A stretch of 64,000 bases of DNA from Ruminococcus sp. AF31-8BH (GCF_003460605.1 NZ_QTVN01000017.1:37983-101982); one strand, 5' to 3'; shown: positions 9,685 to 19,221, numbered from the stretch's first letter. Notes: generated from the letters alone by a model not told the origin. Numbers and translations are program-made.

Positions 9685-10209
9685 TTATTTGCCTTCGTAG
9701 CGGATTACGGAAGCCACATCATATTTCTCCAGTTTCTTACGTCCCTCAAGGCCTGCAAGCTCCATCAGGAACACGATTTTCACAACCTCTCCTCCAAGCT
9801 GCTCGATCAGCTTGGCAGCAGCCTCAACAGTACCGCCTGTAGCGATCAGGTCGTCGATAATTACAACCTTCTGGCCTGGCTTGATGGCATCCTTGTGGAT
9901 TTCGATCTCTGCCTTGCCGTATTCCAGATCGTAGCTTGCGGAAATGGTCTCGCATGGAAGCTTGCCTTTCTTGCGGACTGGAACAAATGGTTTGTGAAGA
10001 TTGTATGCGATAGGCATTCCAAAAATAAATCCGCGGGATTCGGTACCTACGATCACATCTACGTCAACGTCCTTCAGGCAGTCCTGCATGGAATCAATTG
10101 CAAGCTTCAGTCCGTCTGCATCCTGAAGGATACTTGTCACATCTCTGAAAATAATTCCCGGTTCCGGAAAATCCGGTATGCTTCTTACATATTCCTCTAT
10201 TTTTTTCAT
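9685..10209 (-). CDS. apt: Adenine phosphoribosyltransferase
   Basis: Salvages adenine to AMP with PRPP. The 174-residue length is typical. Key pieces are the early FPEPGIIFRDVT segment, the hood region with FVPVRKKGKLP, and the PRPP-binding loop VVIIDDLIATGGT. The start at 10209 is chosen because GGAGG precedes it; the frame extends to 10266 without support. It sits between recJ and rel in the conserved gene order. Confidence 0.96.
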   Translation of the reverse strand: MKKIEEYVRSIPDFPEPGIIFRDVTSILQDADGLKLAIDSMQDCLKDVDVDVIVGTESRGFIFGMPIAYNLHKPFVPVRKKGKLPCETISASYDLEYGKAEIEIHKDAIKPGQKVVIIDDLIATGGTVEAAAKLIEQLGGEVVKIVFLMELAGLEGRKKLEKYDVASVIRYEGK

Positions 10210-10370
10210 AAAGAGCCTCCTCAGATATAGGGATGTGGGGAAAGCAGCAGCCACCCCCGGCATCATAATTATTTTTCAGTATACCACTTTTTACATACAG
10301 AATCAATGTCAAACCGACACGCTCCCTGCAAATACCGCATTTTTCGTGGTTTTACATGATTATTCACTGA

Positions 10371-12083
10371 TCAGCAGTAATTTTGTATAACAATTTGCAG
10401 AGATTCTCTTCCCATATAGGAATTGATCCTTGGGTAATAGGTCACGGAAATGGTCTCATGAGACCTGGCAAAATCCGCGAATTCCTTCGCCTCGCCCCAG
10501 TAAAGGCCGTCCATCACAGCACCGGACGGGTCCCTCAGCTGCAGCTTCACTGTATTCTGAGTCTTTCCATATATTTCCACTTTTAAAACACGAAGATTTT
10601 TCTGGGCAAAAAGAGGCTTGGTGTTTCCCTTGCCAAAAGGTTCCAGAATGGAGAGCTGCTCTACCAGTTCTTCGTTAATATAGGAAATAGGCATAGGCAC
10701 ATCGATTACGATTTTGGGAATCATGTCCTCTTCTGTCAGGGTGCAGTTGTCATTCAAGGTCTGGCGGAATTTTTCCACATTCTCTTCCTCAATGGAAAGG
10801 CCTGCTGCCATAGGATGGCCGCCATACTGTACCAGAAGGCTGTCACATTTCACCAGTTCCTCGTACATGGAATAGTTTTCCGTGGATCTGCCACTGCCTT
10901 TTAAGGACTTTTCCCCTCTTGTAAGGACAAAGGTGGGCTTATGGTACTTTTCCCGGATTCTTCCAGCTATAATTCCGGCAAGGCTTTCGTGACATTCCGG
11001 CAAAAATACTACCATTACCCGGTCGTTTTTCAGGTTGCTGCTCTCGATCAGCTTGTAGGCTTTCTCCGTTCCTTTTTCCGTCAGGGCCTTGCGGCTGTCG
11101 TTCAGGGCTTTCAGATCTCCCGCAAGCTTTGCAGCCTCTTCCTCATCCTCCGACTGCAAAAGTGCCAGGGAGCGCATTGCGGTATCCAGTCTGCCGCTGG
11201 CATTGATGCAGGGGCCAAGACGGAATCCAATGTCGTAAGAGGTGATTTTCTGGTCTTCCAGGCCGATGGCCCGGATCAGCGCTTTCAGGCCTTTGTTTTT
11301 GGTAAAAGGCAGACGGGCAAGTCCCTCCTTTACCAGAATACGGTTTTCTCCCTGAAGGTCCATAATATCCCCCACTGTAGCGATTGCCGCAGGCTCCAGG
11401 AAATCTTCTTTTTCTTCTTCCGGAAGCCTGTATTTCTCATAAAGGGCAAAAACCAGCTTCATGGCTACCACAGCCCCGCAGATATTTTTGTTGGGGTATG
11501 TACAGTCTGCCTGCTTGGGATTGATGATGGCGTCCGCCGGGGGAAGGATGTAAGTTCTTCCTTCTTCGGTATCAGTAAAAGGCACCTCGTGGTGGTCGGT
11601 CACCACCACAGTCATCCCCAGTTCTTTTGCATAGGTGATCTGGCTTGATGCGGAAATGCCATTGTCACAAGTCACAATGGTGTCGATGCCGTCCTCCATA
11701 GCTTTTTTGATCAGATGGTCGTGAATTCCATAGCCGTCTGCCACACGATCTGGAATGTAAGTGTCCACATTTGCTCCAAGGCGCTTAAAGCCTTTCAAAA
11801 GAATGTAGGTAGCTGTCACTCCGTCAATATCGTAATCCCCGATAATCCGCATTTTGGTTCCTGCATCTATTTTCCCGGAAATGATTTCCACGGCCTTGTC
11901 AATGTCCTTCAGAAGTTTCCAGGAGGGGATATCTGCCAGGGTTCCATTCAGATATTCTTCTATAGCCTCATCACCTGTTATGTCTCTGTTGCGGATGATC
12001 CTTGCAATTACCGGATCAATCCCATATTTCCTGCCAATTCCCTGGAAATCAGCCTTTTTCGCGGTTACTACCCATTTTTCCAT
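10371..12083 (-). CDS. recJ: Single-stranded-DNA-specific exonuclease RecJ
   Basis: 5'-3' exonuclease of the DHH family used in recombination and mismatch repair. DYDIDGVTA (about residues 83-91) is the first metal motif and VTDHHE the signature DHH motif; the C-terminal DHHA1 domain contains GGHPMAAG. At 570 residues it is the normal core RecJ without the long extra C-terminal domain seen in Bacillus. GAGGAGA precedes the ATG. It follows the secDF terminator and seems to head the recJ-apt-rel-MBL-hemZ-HD-hisS-aspS transcription unit. Confidence 0.95.
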   Translation of the reverse strand: MEKWVVTAKKADFQGIGRKYGIDPVIARIIRNRDITGDEAIEEYLNGTLADIPSWKLLKDIDKAVEIISGKIDAGTKMRIIGDYDIDGVTATYILLKGFKRLGANVDTYIPDRVADGYGIHDHLIKKAMEDGIDTIVTCDNGISASSQITYAKELGMTVVVTDHHEVPFTDTEEGRTYILPPADAIINPKQADCTYPNKNICGAVVAMKLVFALYEKYRLPEEEKEDFLEPAAIATVGDIMDLQGENRILVKEGLARLPFTKNKGLKALIRAIGLEDQKITSYDIGFRLGPCINASGRLDTAMRSLALLQSEDEEEAAKLAGDLKALNDSRKALTEKGTEKAYKLIESSNLKNDRVMVVFLPECHESLAGIIAGRIREKYHKPTFVLTRGEKSLKGSGRSTENYSMYEELVKCDSLLVQYGGHPMAAGLSIEEENVEKFRQTLNDNCTLTEEDMIPKIVIDVPMPISYINEELVEQLSILEPFGKGNTKPLFAQKNLRVLKVEIYGKTQNTVKLQLRDPSGAVMDGLYWGEAKEFADFARSHETISVTYYPRINSYMGRESLQIVIQNYC

Positions 12084-12134
12084 TCTTTTTCTCCTCGTAT
12101 CATATGGTCTTACGCAATTTTAATATGAATTCGG

Positions 12135-12178
12135 ATAAAAAGCAAGCCGGGACAGGTTTTCACGCCTGTCCCGGCTTA
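12135..12178 (-). terminator. Rho-independent terminator of secDF
   Basis: A hairpin with a perfect 14-base stem (AAGCCGGGACAGG pairing with CCTGTCCCGGCTT, 12144-12177) is followed on the minus strand by GCTTTTTA. It separates secDF from recJ. Confidence 0.9.
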
Positions 12179-12187
12179 ACATCTCTT

Positions 12188-14611
12188 TTATTTATTTTCT
12201 TCGGAAGAACTGTTCTCGGCATTCTTTGCAGCTTCCTGTGCTGCAAGACGCTCCTGAACTCTCTTGCGGTTTTTCTTCTTCGGCTGAGCCTGTGCGTTGG
12301 AAGCCGGAGCACTCTGTGTATTTGCACTCTGTGCTGTCTTCTTAGCAGGTGCTGCAGCCGCTGCAGCTTTCACAGTATCCTGTCCTGCGCCGATTTTCTT
12401 TTTCATTACCAGCCACAGTGCACCTGTAATGCATACGGAAGAATATGCACCGCAGATAATACCAACCATCAATGGTGCAGCAAACTCACGGATAGAAGAA
12501 ACACCCATGATATAAAGAACTGCTACCATGATAAAGGTAGTAAGGGAAGTATAAATACTTCTGGTAAGTGTCTGTGTAATACTTCTGTTGACCACTTCCT
12601 CAATCTCATCCAGACGTCTGCTTCCGTGAAGGTTCTCACGGATACGGTCGAAGATAACGATTGTAGCATTGATAGAATAACCAACGATGGTCAGCATACA
12701 AGCGATAAAGGTATTTCCTACGGAAATTCTGGAAATCGCATAGAAGGTAAGGACAACCAGAACGTCATGGAGGAGTGCAAGTACTGCACTGCCCGCAAAG
12801 CGGATATCCTTGAAACGGAACCAGATATAAAGAAGCATGAAGATAGTAGCAACGATAACGGCAACTACTGCATCTCTTCTCATCTCATTGCTGACAGTAG
12901 CGGAAATGCTCTCTGCCTGGATCAGAGACTCATCTACATCAAACTTATCCACAAGTGCCTTGTTCAGAGCTTCACGCTCATCCAGAGTCAATGCGCGAGT
13001 CTTAATGATAACCTGCTTGGTTCCAACAACCTTGGTAGGCTGTACATTCTTATCTCCTGTTACTTCTTCTACAACAGGTGTAACCTCAGAATCAATGGTC
13101 TTAATGTCCAGATCCTCATTAAAGGTAACATTGGTAGAAGTACCGCCTGAAAACTCAAGGCTGTAGTTCAGGGCTTTTCCGCCTGTTGTACTGTGGATCA
13201 GCATGACTGCCGGTCCTGCAAGAATCAGGATAATAGAAAGAGTAAAGCAGAATTTTCTCTTTCCAACAAAGTTGATAACCTTCTTCTCTTCTGTCTTTCC
13301 GTAAAATTTCTCATCACGTACTCCGACTGCATATAATGCATTAATCACAAGTCTGGAGAATACCAGTGCTGTGAACATGGAAACCACAATACCAAGTGCC
13401 AGAGTGTAAGCAAAGCCCTTAACAGAACCGGTACCCAGCCACATCAGCACGAATGCTGCGATCAGAGTTGTGATGTTTCCGTCAAAGATTGCAGAAAATG
13501 CTTTGGAAAATCCGGCTTTGATTGCGGCGCGCACGGTAGAGCCTGCGCCGATTTCCTCACGGATACGTGCATAAATAATAACGTTGGCATCTACTGCCAT
13601 ACCAATGCCCAGGATGATACCTGCAATACCCGGAAGCGTAAGGGTAATGTCAAATGCATTTAAGGTAAGCAGAATAGTTGCTGTATAGAAAATCAGGGAT
13701 AAGCCTGCAACCGCACCAGGTACACGGTAAGCAATGATCATGAACAAAATGACGATGATCAGACCGATCATACCTGCGATAAGGCTGGTGGAAATTGCTT
13801 CCTCACCAAGCTGTGCTGCTACAACACTGGAACGAAGCTCTGTAAGCTCAAGGCTAAGAGAACCGATACGAATATAGGAAGCAAGCTCCTGCGCTCTCTC
13901 AACACTTTCCATACCGCTGATCTGTGCCTTACCGCCTGTGATGGCTTCATTTACTCTTGGAGCACTTAATACGCCGTTATCATAAATGATGGCGATCTGT
14001 TTGCCTACATTGTTCTGGGTAGCTTCTGCAAATTTGGTCTTTCCTTCATCTGTAAGAGTCAGGTCAACTACATATTCCCTGCTGCTGGAATTCTGCTGCT
14101 GGATCGCACCGCCTGTAGCATCTGCCACGTCAGTACCTTCCAGTACCACACAGCCTGCCTCACGGATTTCATCCAGGCTTCTTGCCAGGGAGTATCCGGT
14201 CTCGCTGTTAGCATCAGTCTGGAAGTTTGCGTTTCCGTCCTCATCCTGCTGTGTGATAAAGCAAAGGGAACCTGGCTGGCCAAGTTCTTCCAGAATGGCA
14301 TTTGCATCTGTTACACCCGGAATTTCAACATTGATACGGTCGGAGCCTTCCTGGTATACCTGTGCTTCTGTGCTGTACTGTTCAACACGTTTCTGCAGCT
14401 TGTAGACAGTATCCTTCATGTCCTCACTGCTTGGGTCGCTGTCTTTTGCCTGATAGGTAATGCTCACACCACCGGCCAGATCAAGTCCGGTCTTAATGTT
14501 CTTCGCAGCTCCGGTTCCTGTAGGACCGATGCCTACTGCGGCTGTAAAGCAGAAAAACACTGTGATGATGGCAGTCAGAATCAGGACTAAGATTCCTCTT
14601 GATTTTTTCAT
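12188..14611 (-). CDS. secDF: Fused protein translocase subunit SecDF
   Basis: Membrane component that uses the proton motive force to pull secreted proteins from the Sec channel. The 807-residue protein fuses SecD and SecF: an N-terminal membrane segment, the periplasmic-type P1 domain (GLDLAGGVSITYQ near residue 43), six-helix bundle with GIILGIGMAVDANVIIYAR, then the SecF half with FSGGTS, and the second bundle with TIVGYSINATIVIFDRIREN. The tail is an Ala/Lys/Gln-rich low-complexity stretch of about 70 residues, probably cytoplasmic. It lies 72 bases after the SCIFF maturase and ends at a strong terminator. SCIFF genes are often beside sec genes in Clostridia. Confidence 0.96.
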   Translation of the reverse strand: MKKSRGILVLILTAIITVFFCFTAAVGIGPTGTGAAKNIKTGLDLAGGVSITYQAKDSDPSSEDMKDTVYKLQKRVEQYSTEAQVYQEGSDRINVEIPGVTDANAILEELGQPGSLCFITQQDEDGNANFQTDANSETGYSLARSLDEIREAGCVVLEGTDVADATGGAIQQQNSSSREYVVDLTLTDEGKTKFAEATQNNVGKQIAIIYDNGVLSAPRVNEAITGGKAQISGMESVERAQELASYIRIGSLSLELTELRSSVVAAQLGEEAISTSLIAGMIGLIIVILFMIIAYRVPGAVAGLSLIFYTATILLTLNAFDITLTLPGIAGIILGIGMAVDANVIIYARIREEIGAGSTVRAAIKAGFSKAFSAIFDGNITTLIAAFVLMWLGTGSVKGFAYTLALGIVVSMFTALVFSRLVINALYAVGVRDEKFYGKTEEKKVINFVGKRKFCFTLSIILILAGPAVMLIHSTTGGKALNYSLEFSGGTSTNVTFNEDLDIKTIDSEVTPVVEEVTGDKNVQPTKVVGTKQVIIKTRALTLDEREALNKALVDKFDVDESLIQAESISATVSNEMRRDAVVAVIVATIFMLLYIWFRFKDIRFAGSAVLALLHDVLVVLTFYAISRISVGNTFIACMLTIVGYSINATIVIFDRIRENLHGSRRLDEIEEVVNRSITQTLTRSIYTSLTTFIMVAVLYIMGVSSIREFAAPLMVGIICGAYSSVCITGALWLVMKKKIGAGQDTVKAAAAAAPAKKTAQSANTQSAPASNAQAQPKKKNRKRVQERLAAQEAAKNAENSSSEENK

Positions 14612-14683
14612 TGTTCTGTCCCTTCTTTTTGGTTTTTCGCAAAAGCAGGGCTGACAGAAATCTTCGCAGCTGGCGAAGAGCTA

Positions 14684-16051
14684 TCAGTCTTCTGCCAGTG
14701 CGGCTTTTATCATGATGGCGCACTCCACACGCTTCCTCTGGAGTTCACATCCGATTTCATAATTACTTCTGATATCCTGATGAGCATGATATCCGTTGGC
14801 TGCACACCCGCCGCTGCAGTAGAATCTTGCAAAGCATTCCTTGCAGGCTGGCTTGGTATAAACATTGCATCCGCCAAATTCCTTCTGGATGTCTGTCCTT
14901 ACCAGTCCATCGTCTACATTTCCCATCAGATATTCTTCTTCACCAACAAACTGATGACAAGGATAAAAATCTCCCCACGGAGTTACAGCAAGATACTCTG
15001 TACCGCTTCCGCATCCGGAAAGTCTCTTATATACACACGGACCACCGGTAAGATCAATCATAAAGTGGAAGAAGTTAAAGCCTTTGCCTTCCTTCTCGCG
15101 TTTGATCATCTCTTTGGCAAGGAGGTCATATTCTTCCATAATCTTCGGCAAGTCCTCCTCACGAAGTGCGTATTCCTCTGCAGGATCAGCTACCACCGGT
15201 TCCACAGAAATCTGCTTGAAGCCAAGATCTGCAAGATGAAGCACATCCTTGGAGAAATCAAGATTATGATGAGTAAAGGTTCCTCTTACATAATACTTGT
15301 CCTGATTTCTGGATTCTGCAAACTTCTGGAACTTAGGCATAATAAGATCATAGCTGCCGGCACCTTTGCGGAACGGGCGCATGAAATCATGAACCTCCTT
15401 GCGGCCGTCAACACTGAGGACCACATTTCCCATTTCTTTGTTACAGAATTCCATTACCTCATCGTTGAGCAAGACACCGTTGGTGGTAAGGGTAAAGCGG
15501 AATTTCTTATTATGGATTTTCTCCTGCTCGCGGCCATATGCTACCAGATCTTTTACAACCTGCCAGTTCATAAGCGGCTCGCCGCCGAAAAAGTCAACCT
15601 CCAGATTGTGCCTGGAGCCCGAATTGGCGATAAGGAAATCCAATGCCTTCTTGCCCACCTCAAAAGACATAAGGGCACGTCTTCCGTGATATTCCCCTTC
15701 TTCTGCGAAGCAGTAACGGCAGGCAAGATTACAGTCATGTGCAATGTGCAGGCAGAGGGCTTTCACCACTGTCTGACGGTTCTTTGTAAATGCATCAATG
15801 GCATTCTCGTATACATCCTTTGTGAAAAGCATGCCTTCTTCCCTCAGCTTCTCACATTCTGCCACTGATGTCCTAATATCTTCCTCTGAAAACTGATTTC
15901 CCAGTTTTCCTACAATGGCTGCTGCGTCAAGGCCTTCTTCCATATAAGGAAGCACTTCATAGGTGACCTCGTCCACAACATGGATACATCCGCTGTTAAT
16001 GTCCAGCACAATGTTATAGCCATTGTTCTGATAACGGTGAATCAGACTCAT
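14684..16051 (-). CDS. SCIFF-peptide maturase, radical SAM/SPASM protein
   Basis: Radical SAM enzyme that forms thioether links in the SCIFF peptide encoded just upstream (characterised homologue: CteB of Clostridium thermocellum). The start at 16051 (MSLIHRY) is preferred over an ATG at 16069 because GAAAGGA lies at the right distance before it. Residues 1-90 form a RiPP recognition element-like region. The cluster motif is Cys107-x3-Cys111-x2-Cys114, and the C-terminal SPASM domain holds the extra cluster cysteines (CGSGTEY, FYPCHQF, KECFARFYCSGGC). The 455-residue length is typical. It is transcribed with the precursor (102 bases away) and probably with secDF. Confidence 0.95.
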   Translation of the reverse strand: MSLIHRYQNNGYNIVLDINSGCIHVVDEVTYEVLPYMEEGLDAAAIVGKLGNQFSEEDIRTSVAECEKLREEGMLFTKDVYENAIDAFTKNRQTVVKALCLHIAHDCNLACRYCFAEEGEYHGRRALMSFEVGKKALDFLIANSGSRHNLEVDFFGGEPLMNWQVVKDLVAYGREQEKIHNKKFRFTLTTNGVLLNDEVMEFCNKEMGNVVLSVDGRKEVHDFMRPFRKGAGSYDLIMPKFQKFAESRNQDKYYVRGTFTHHNLDFSKDVLHLADLGFKQISVEPVVADPAEEYALREEDLPKIMEEYDLLAKEMIKREKEGKGFNFFHFMIDLTGGPCVYKRLSGCGSGTEYLAVTPWGDFYPCHQFVGEEEYLMGNVDDGLVRTDIQKEFGGCNVYTKPACKECFARFYCSGGCAANGYHAHQDIRSNYEIGCELQRKRVECAIMIKAALAED

Positions 16052-16153
16052 GTTATTATATCCTTTCATTTTTCCTATTGCATGAATAAGCAGCGGCTGT
16101 TACACCGCTGCTTACATACGTTTCCAGCTGCTTTAAATAGAAATGTCTCCTAC

Positions 16154-16294
16154 TTATTTGTTCTCGCAGCTCTGGTTTCCTACTGTACAGGATGTCTTGC
16201 ATGCGGACTGACATGATGTCTGGCACTCGCCGCATCCGCCCTTCTTTACAGTGTTCTGCAGATTCTTTGTATTTAATGTTTTGATATGCTGCAT
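16154..16294 (-). CDS. SCIFF ribosomal peptide precursor (six cysteines in 46 residues)
   Basis: A 46-residue gene too short for most gene finders. It starts at 16294 after a perfect AAGGAGG seven bases upstream. The leader reads MQHIKTLNTKNLQNT and the core has cysteines at positions 21, 24, 28, 32, 36 and 43, the defining pattern of the SCIFF family (six Cys in about forty-five residues). Nearly every core cysteine is followed or preceded by Ser/Thr/Gly/Glu, the acceptors for sactionine-type thioether links. The maturase follows directly. SCIFF is close to universal in Clostridia; its physiological role is unknown. Confidence 0.95.
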   Translation of the reverse strand: MQHIKTLNTKNLQNTVKKGGCGECQTSCQSACKTSCTVGNQSCENK

Positions 16295-16327
16295 GATATA
16301 GCCTCCTTATGTATATTATCTTCGCCT

Positions 16328-16356
16328 AGTATATCATATTTTTTTTTATTTTTAAA
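16328..16356 (-). promoter_or_regulatory. Probable promoter of the SCIFF operon
   Basis: On the minus strand a TATACT -10 box (16328-16333) lies 17 bases after TTTAAA (16351-16356), in a very AT-rich stretch about 35 bases before the SCIFF start codon. Confidence 0.45.
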
Positions 16357-16365
16357 GTATTTTTT

Positions 16366-16716
16366 TCACGAAAGCATTCCTCCCAGTGCGCCGCCCCCAA
16401 GACACATGAAAAATGTGGTCACAGCGTGCATCAGGCTCATATCCCATTTGCCTTTTACCGCAAAGGAGACCGTAATCAGAAGAAGGTAATAAAAGACTCC
16501 TACCAGGATTCCCCAGAGATATTTGTCCTTTCTTATGATTTTGCCTGCCATAAAGCCTCCAAGCAGACAGGACAGGATATACACCGCCACAATCCCGGCG
16601 GATACCGGCTTTTCCCCCAAGTCAAACTGAAACAGAAGAAACGCCAGAAGCAGCAGGAAAATTCCTGTTACTGCATAAGAAAAAAGCAGTGATCTCAAAA
16701 TCGCTCTTACTTTCAT
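16366..16716 (-). CDS. TIGR04086-family membrane protein (YrzE-like)
   Basis: A 116-residue protein with four predicted membrane helices (about residues 10-30, 40-60, 66-88 and 95-114) and the glycine-rich end CLGGGALGGML. It matches the TIGR04086 family, which is usually found near yajC/secDF in Firmicutes, as here next to the SCIFF-secDF cluster. Function unknown. Its ribosome site (GGAGGG) lies inside the hairpin that also terminates the upstream surface-protein gene, so its expression may depend on folding of that hairpin. Confidence 0.8.
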   Translation of the reverse strand: MKVRAILRSLLFSYAVTGIFLLLLAFLLFQFDLGEKPVSAGIVAVYILSCLLGGFMAGKIIRKDKYLWGILVGVFYYLLLITVSFAVKGKWDMSLMHAVTTFFMCLGGGALGGMLS

Positions 16717-16721
16717 AAAAA

Positions 16722-16754
16722 CAGCCCTCCTATATGGAATATATGGGAGGGCTG
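16722..16754 (-). terminator. Hairpin terminator that also contains the next gene's ribosome site
   Basis: CAGCCCTCC (16722-16730) pairs with GGAGGGCTG (16746-16754). Reading on the minus strand the hairpin is followed by TTTTT and then at once by the ATG of the TIGR04086 gene, so the 3' arm of the stem is also that gene's Shine-Dalgarno sequence. Confidence 0.7.
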
Positions 16755-16791
16755 CTGTGGTTATTCGCCTGTAAGCTTATTCATTTTCTTT

Positions 16792-18837
16792 TTATTCATT
16801 TTCTTTTCTGCGGATGCCAAATACGGCTGCCACCATTCCAGCTGCTGTCATCAGCAGAAGGACAAATGGAAGGACTGTAGTCTCATCACCGGTTTTAACT
16901 GCGTTGGATGTCTGGATCTGTCCGTTATTGTTTGCAGTGCTGTCGGAGGACTGGCTGTTTCCATTGCTGGAACTGCTTCCGTTTGCAGAAGAGGTTCCGC
17001 CAGTTCCTGTGCTGCTGTTTCCACTATTTCCGGAAGTGCTGTTTGCATCGGAAGTATTTCCTGTGTTTCCAGATGTGCTGGTATTTCCGGAATTATCAGC
17101 TGTGCCAATTGTACTGGATGCTGAACCGCCATTGCTGCTGTCTGTTCCGGTTCCGGCTGTTCCATCAGTGCCGGTTCCTGTGGTTCCGTTTGTACCAGTC
17201 GTTCCGCTTGTTCCACCAATTCCTGCACCTGCGGTTCCGGTAACGGATGGGGATGGTGTCGGTGTTCCGCTGATAGTCACGGTAGGTGTGGGAGTCGGAG
17301 TTCCGTTATCTCCATAAGCGCCGTTGGCGATCTCATCTCCGATGATCGGGCGGAAGCCTGCAATTCCAAATGGGCTGAAGGAATGGGTACTGAATACCAT
17401 TGTGCTTCCATTCACGCTTGGAACGATTGTCTCTGTTGCACCGTTGGCAAGCAGATGCTCGATGGAATACTCATAGCCCTCTTTTACCGGAATGGTAACA
17501 CTTACATACTGGCCATCCGGAATCTCGTACTCGGTATTGTTCTTCAGATCCCATAATTTAAACTCATAGGACTGGAAAATATTGGCTTTCTCTTCGTTCT
17601 TGAATTCGTAGCTCTCGCCGCTTTCCACCTGGAACTGTACATACCACGGAAGGTCAATGCCAGATACGGTAATGCCCTCGCAGGTATGGTTCTCTGCGGC
17701 TCTTGCAGCCTGCTCTTCCTCTGTCAGATCGTCCTCTGCGGTATTCGGTCTCGTGTCAGAAACAGTGAAATCTGCCGGATTGTCAAAAATATTTTTCTCA
17801 TCGGAAGAAGTATCTTCCTCTGTAGCTTCGTCCGTATTCTCAGATGGCTCCACTTCATCCAGCACAGTTGCTCCTGGCATAAGGTCTCCGAATTTATCGT
17901 TCAGCATTCCGCCTGCGCTTTCATTCTGGGCGGTATCCTCTGCCGGCACCTCGGAAGCTGCAGGTTCTTCGGCCTGATCCGGTGTGCTGTCTTCTTCAGC
18001 TGCTTCTGTAATCTTAGCGGAGGTGTCCTCTTTGGTCTCTTCACCGGAAGCAGCTGTCAGTGCATTGTCAGCTTCTGTCTCATCTGGCAGGATTGCATCT
18101 GCAGCGGACGGAGCTTCTGTAACAGGCGCATCCTTTAAAAGATCGTCTGCGGTATTTCCTGCCTTCTCTGCGGTATCAGCGTTCTCCGGCTGGTCAGCTT
18201 TGTCGGAGTTCCCGGTATCCTCTGTACTGTCGGAAGCTGCCGGAACATCCGGGTTCTCTGCCGCTGGCTCCTGGGACGGAGTCTCTGCTGGAGTCTCTGT
18301 CGGTGTTTCCGCAGGGGCTGCTTCCTCCGGGTTCTGGGTTTCTCCTGCATTTTCTGCCGGAGCCTGGGTATCAGAAGAACCATTCTCCTGGGATTCCCCG
18401 GCAGACGGAGTCTCTGCCGTGTCTGATGAATCCTGAGTATCATCAGCGGTATCCTCCAGACTGCTTACCACAACATTGACGGTGCCTTTGACAACCTTCT
18501 TCTGGGCATCCCATCCCGGAAGATAAGAAAGATCTACATTCTCAGCCGGCTTAAAGATTACTTCGCAGGCCTGCACTCTCTTATCCGGTACGAAGGTTCC
18601 ATCCGCCCAGGAAAGAGTTCCGTAGTCGCTCTTTGGCAGTGCCACCTGAGAAAGGGCTGCCGGCTGGTCAATGGTTACATTATCTGGAATAAGACTGGAT
18701 GTCTCAAGATTCGCTTCAATATTTCCAATTTCTGCAAGGACCGGATAAACCTGTCCTGTCATCAGCACTGCTGTCATGGCAGCTGCTGCAAGTAGTGATA
18801 CACTTTTTCTGTACATAACGTTTTTTTTCTTCTTCAT
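16792..18837 (-). CDS. Large secreted, low-complexity surface protein with C-terminal anchor
   Basis: 681 residues. A signal peptide (MKKKKNVMYRKSV followed by an alanine-rich core to about residue 35) starts the protein. Residues about 120-340 are an acidic Glu/Ala/Thr/Ser/Pro-rich disordered linker. Residues about 380-510 look folded and include YVQFQVESGESYEF and a WDLKNNTEYEIPDGQYV segment. A PTPTPTV stretch and a long Gly/Thr/Asn/Ser-rich region (to about 640) follow. The end is a sorting-type signal: VKTGDETTVLP, a hydrophobic helix and RRKENE. There is no canonical LPxTG; KTGD variants are common in Clostridia. Probably cell-wall attached; ligand unknown. Confidence 0.75.
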   Translation of the reverse strand: MKKKKNVMYRKSVSLLAAAAMTAVLMTGQVYPVLAEIGNIEANLETSSLIPDNVTIDQPAALSQVALPKSDYGTLSWADGTFVPDKRVQACEVIFKPAENVDLSYLPGWDAQKKVVKGTVNVVVSSLEDTADDTQDSSDTAETPSAGESQENGSSDTQAPAENAGETQNPEEAAPAETPTETPAETPSQEPAAENPDVPAASDSTEDTGNSDKADQPENADTAEKAGNTADDLLKDAPVTEAPSAADAILPDETEADNALTAASGEETKEDTSAKITEAAEEDSTPDQAEEPAASEVPAEDTAQNESAGGMLNDKFGDLMPGATVLDEVEPSENTDEATEEDTSSDEKNIFDNPADFTVSDTRPNTAEDDLTEEEQAARAAENHTCEGITVSGIDLPWYVQFQVESGESYEFKNEEKANIFQSYEFKLWDLKNNTEYEIPDGQYVSVTIPVKEGYEYSIEHLLANGATETIVPSVNGSTMVFSTHSFSPFGIAGFRPIIGDEIANGAYGDNGTPTPTPTVTISGTPTPSPSVTGTAGAGIGGTSGTTGTNGTTGTGTDGTAGTGTDSSNGGSASSTIGTADNSGNTSTSGNTGNTSDANSTSGNSGNSSTGTGGTSSANGSSSSNGNSQSSDSTANNNGQIQTSNAVKTGDETTVLPFVLLLMTAAGMVAAVFGIRRKENE

Positions 18838-19221
18838 CCTGGCACCTCTGTTGTATGTATATATAAAATTATATTTATCATCAATGGAACGGTGTGTTTC
18901 TGCCTGATCCGGCAGAACATTTATGTTTTTTTGCGCCCATATTTATACTATATCAAATCTTTACTCTTTTGTAAATGTTTTGTAACATTTTATTTTATTT
19001 TCTACCAAATCGAATTATAACACAGTTCCCGTTTTTTCGACACCCCTAAATTCTACTTTTTTACATATACTTTTACATTTTGTTAAAGCTGGCTTTTTCG
19101 TTTGTCTTCCAGTCCGGATGTTTTCCTAAAGTCATTTATTGCCAACATTTTTTCCTTGCTTTTTCCCACTGAATCATGTATATTTTTCTTATTATAATTA
19201 TCAAAAAGGAGTGAATATAGT
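18838..19221. other. Divergent intergenic region between the surface protein and CNNM gene
   Basis: About 380 AT-rich bases. It holds the minus-strand promoter listed separately at 18947-18975 and a small hairpin (TCTGCC...GGCAGA, about 18899-18915) in the surface-protein leader. No open frame with a credible ribosome site is visible. Confidence 0.6.
18947..18975 (-). promoter_or_regulatory. Promoter of the surface-protein gene
   Basis: Minus-strand -35 TTTACA (18970-18975) and -10 TATAGT (18947-18952) with a 17-base spacer. The 5' leader would be about 100 bases and includes a small hairpin. Confidence 0.6.

Noticed and set aside
12002-13150. Plus-strand open frame (382 codons) across the recJ/secDF junction
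   Set aside because: It runs through the secDF terminator hairpin and two certain genes on the other strand; composition is not protein-like.
14684-16294. SCIFF locus as a new lanthipeptide or sactipeptide system
   Set aside because: Cysteine pattern, maturase type and context are those of the already described SCIFF family.
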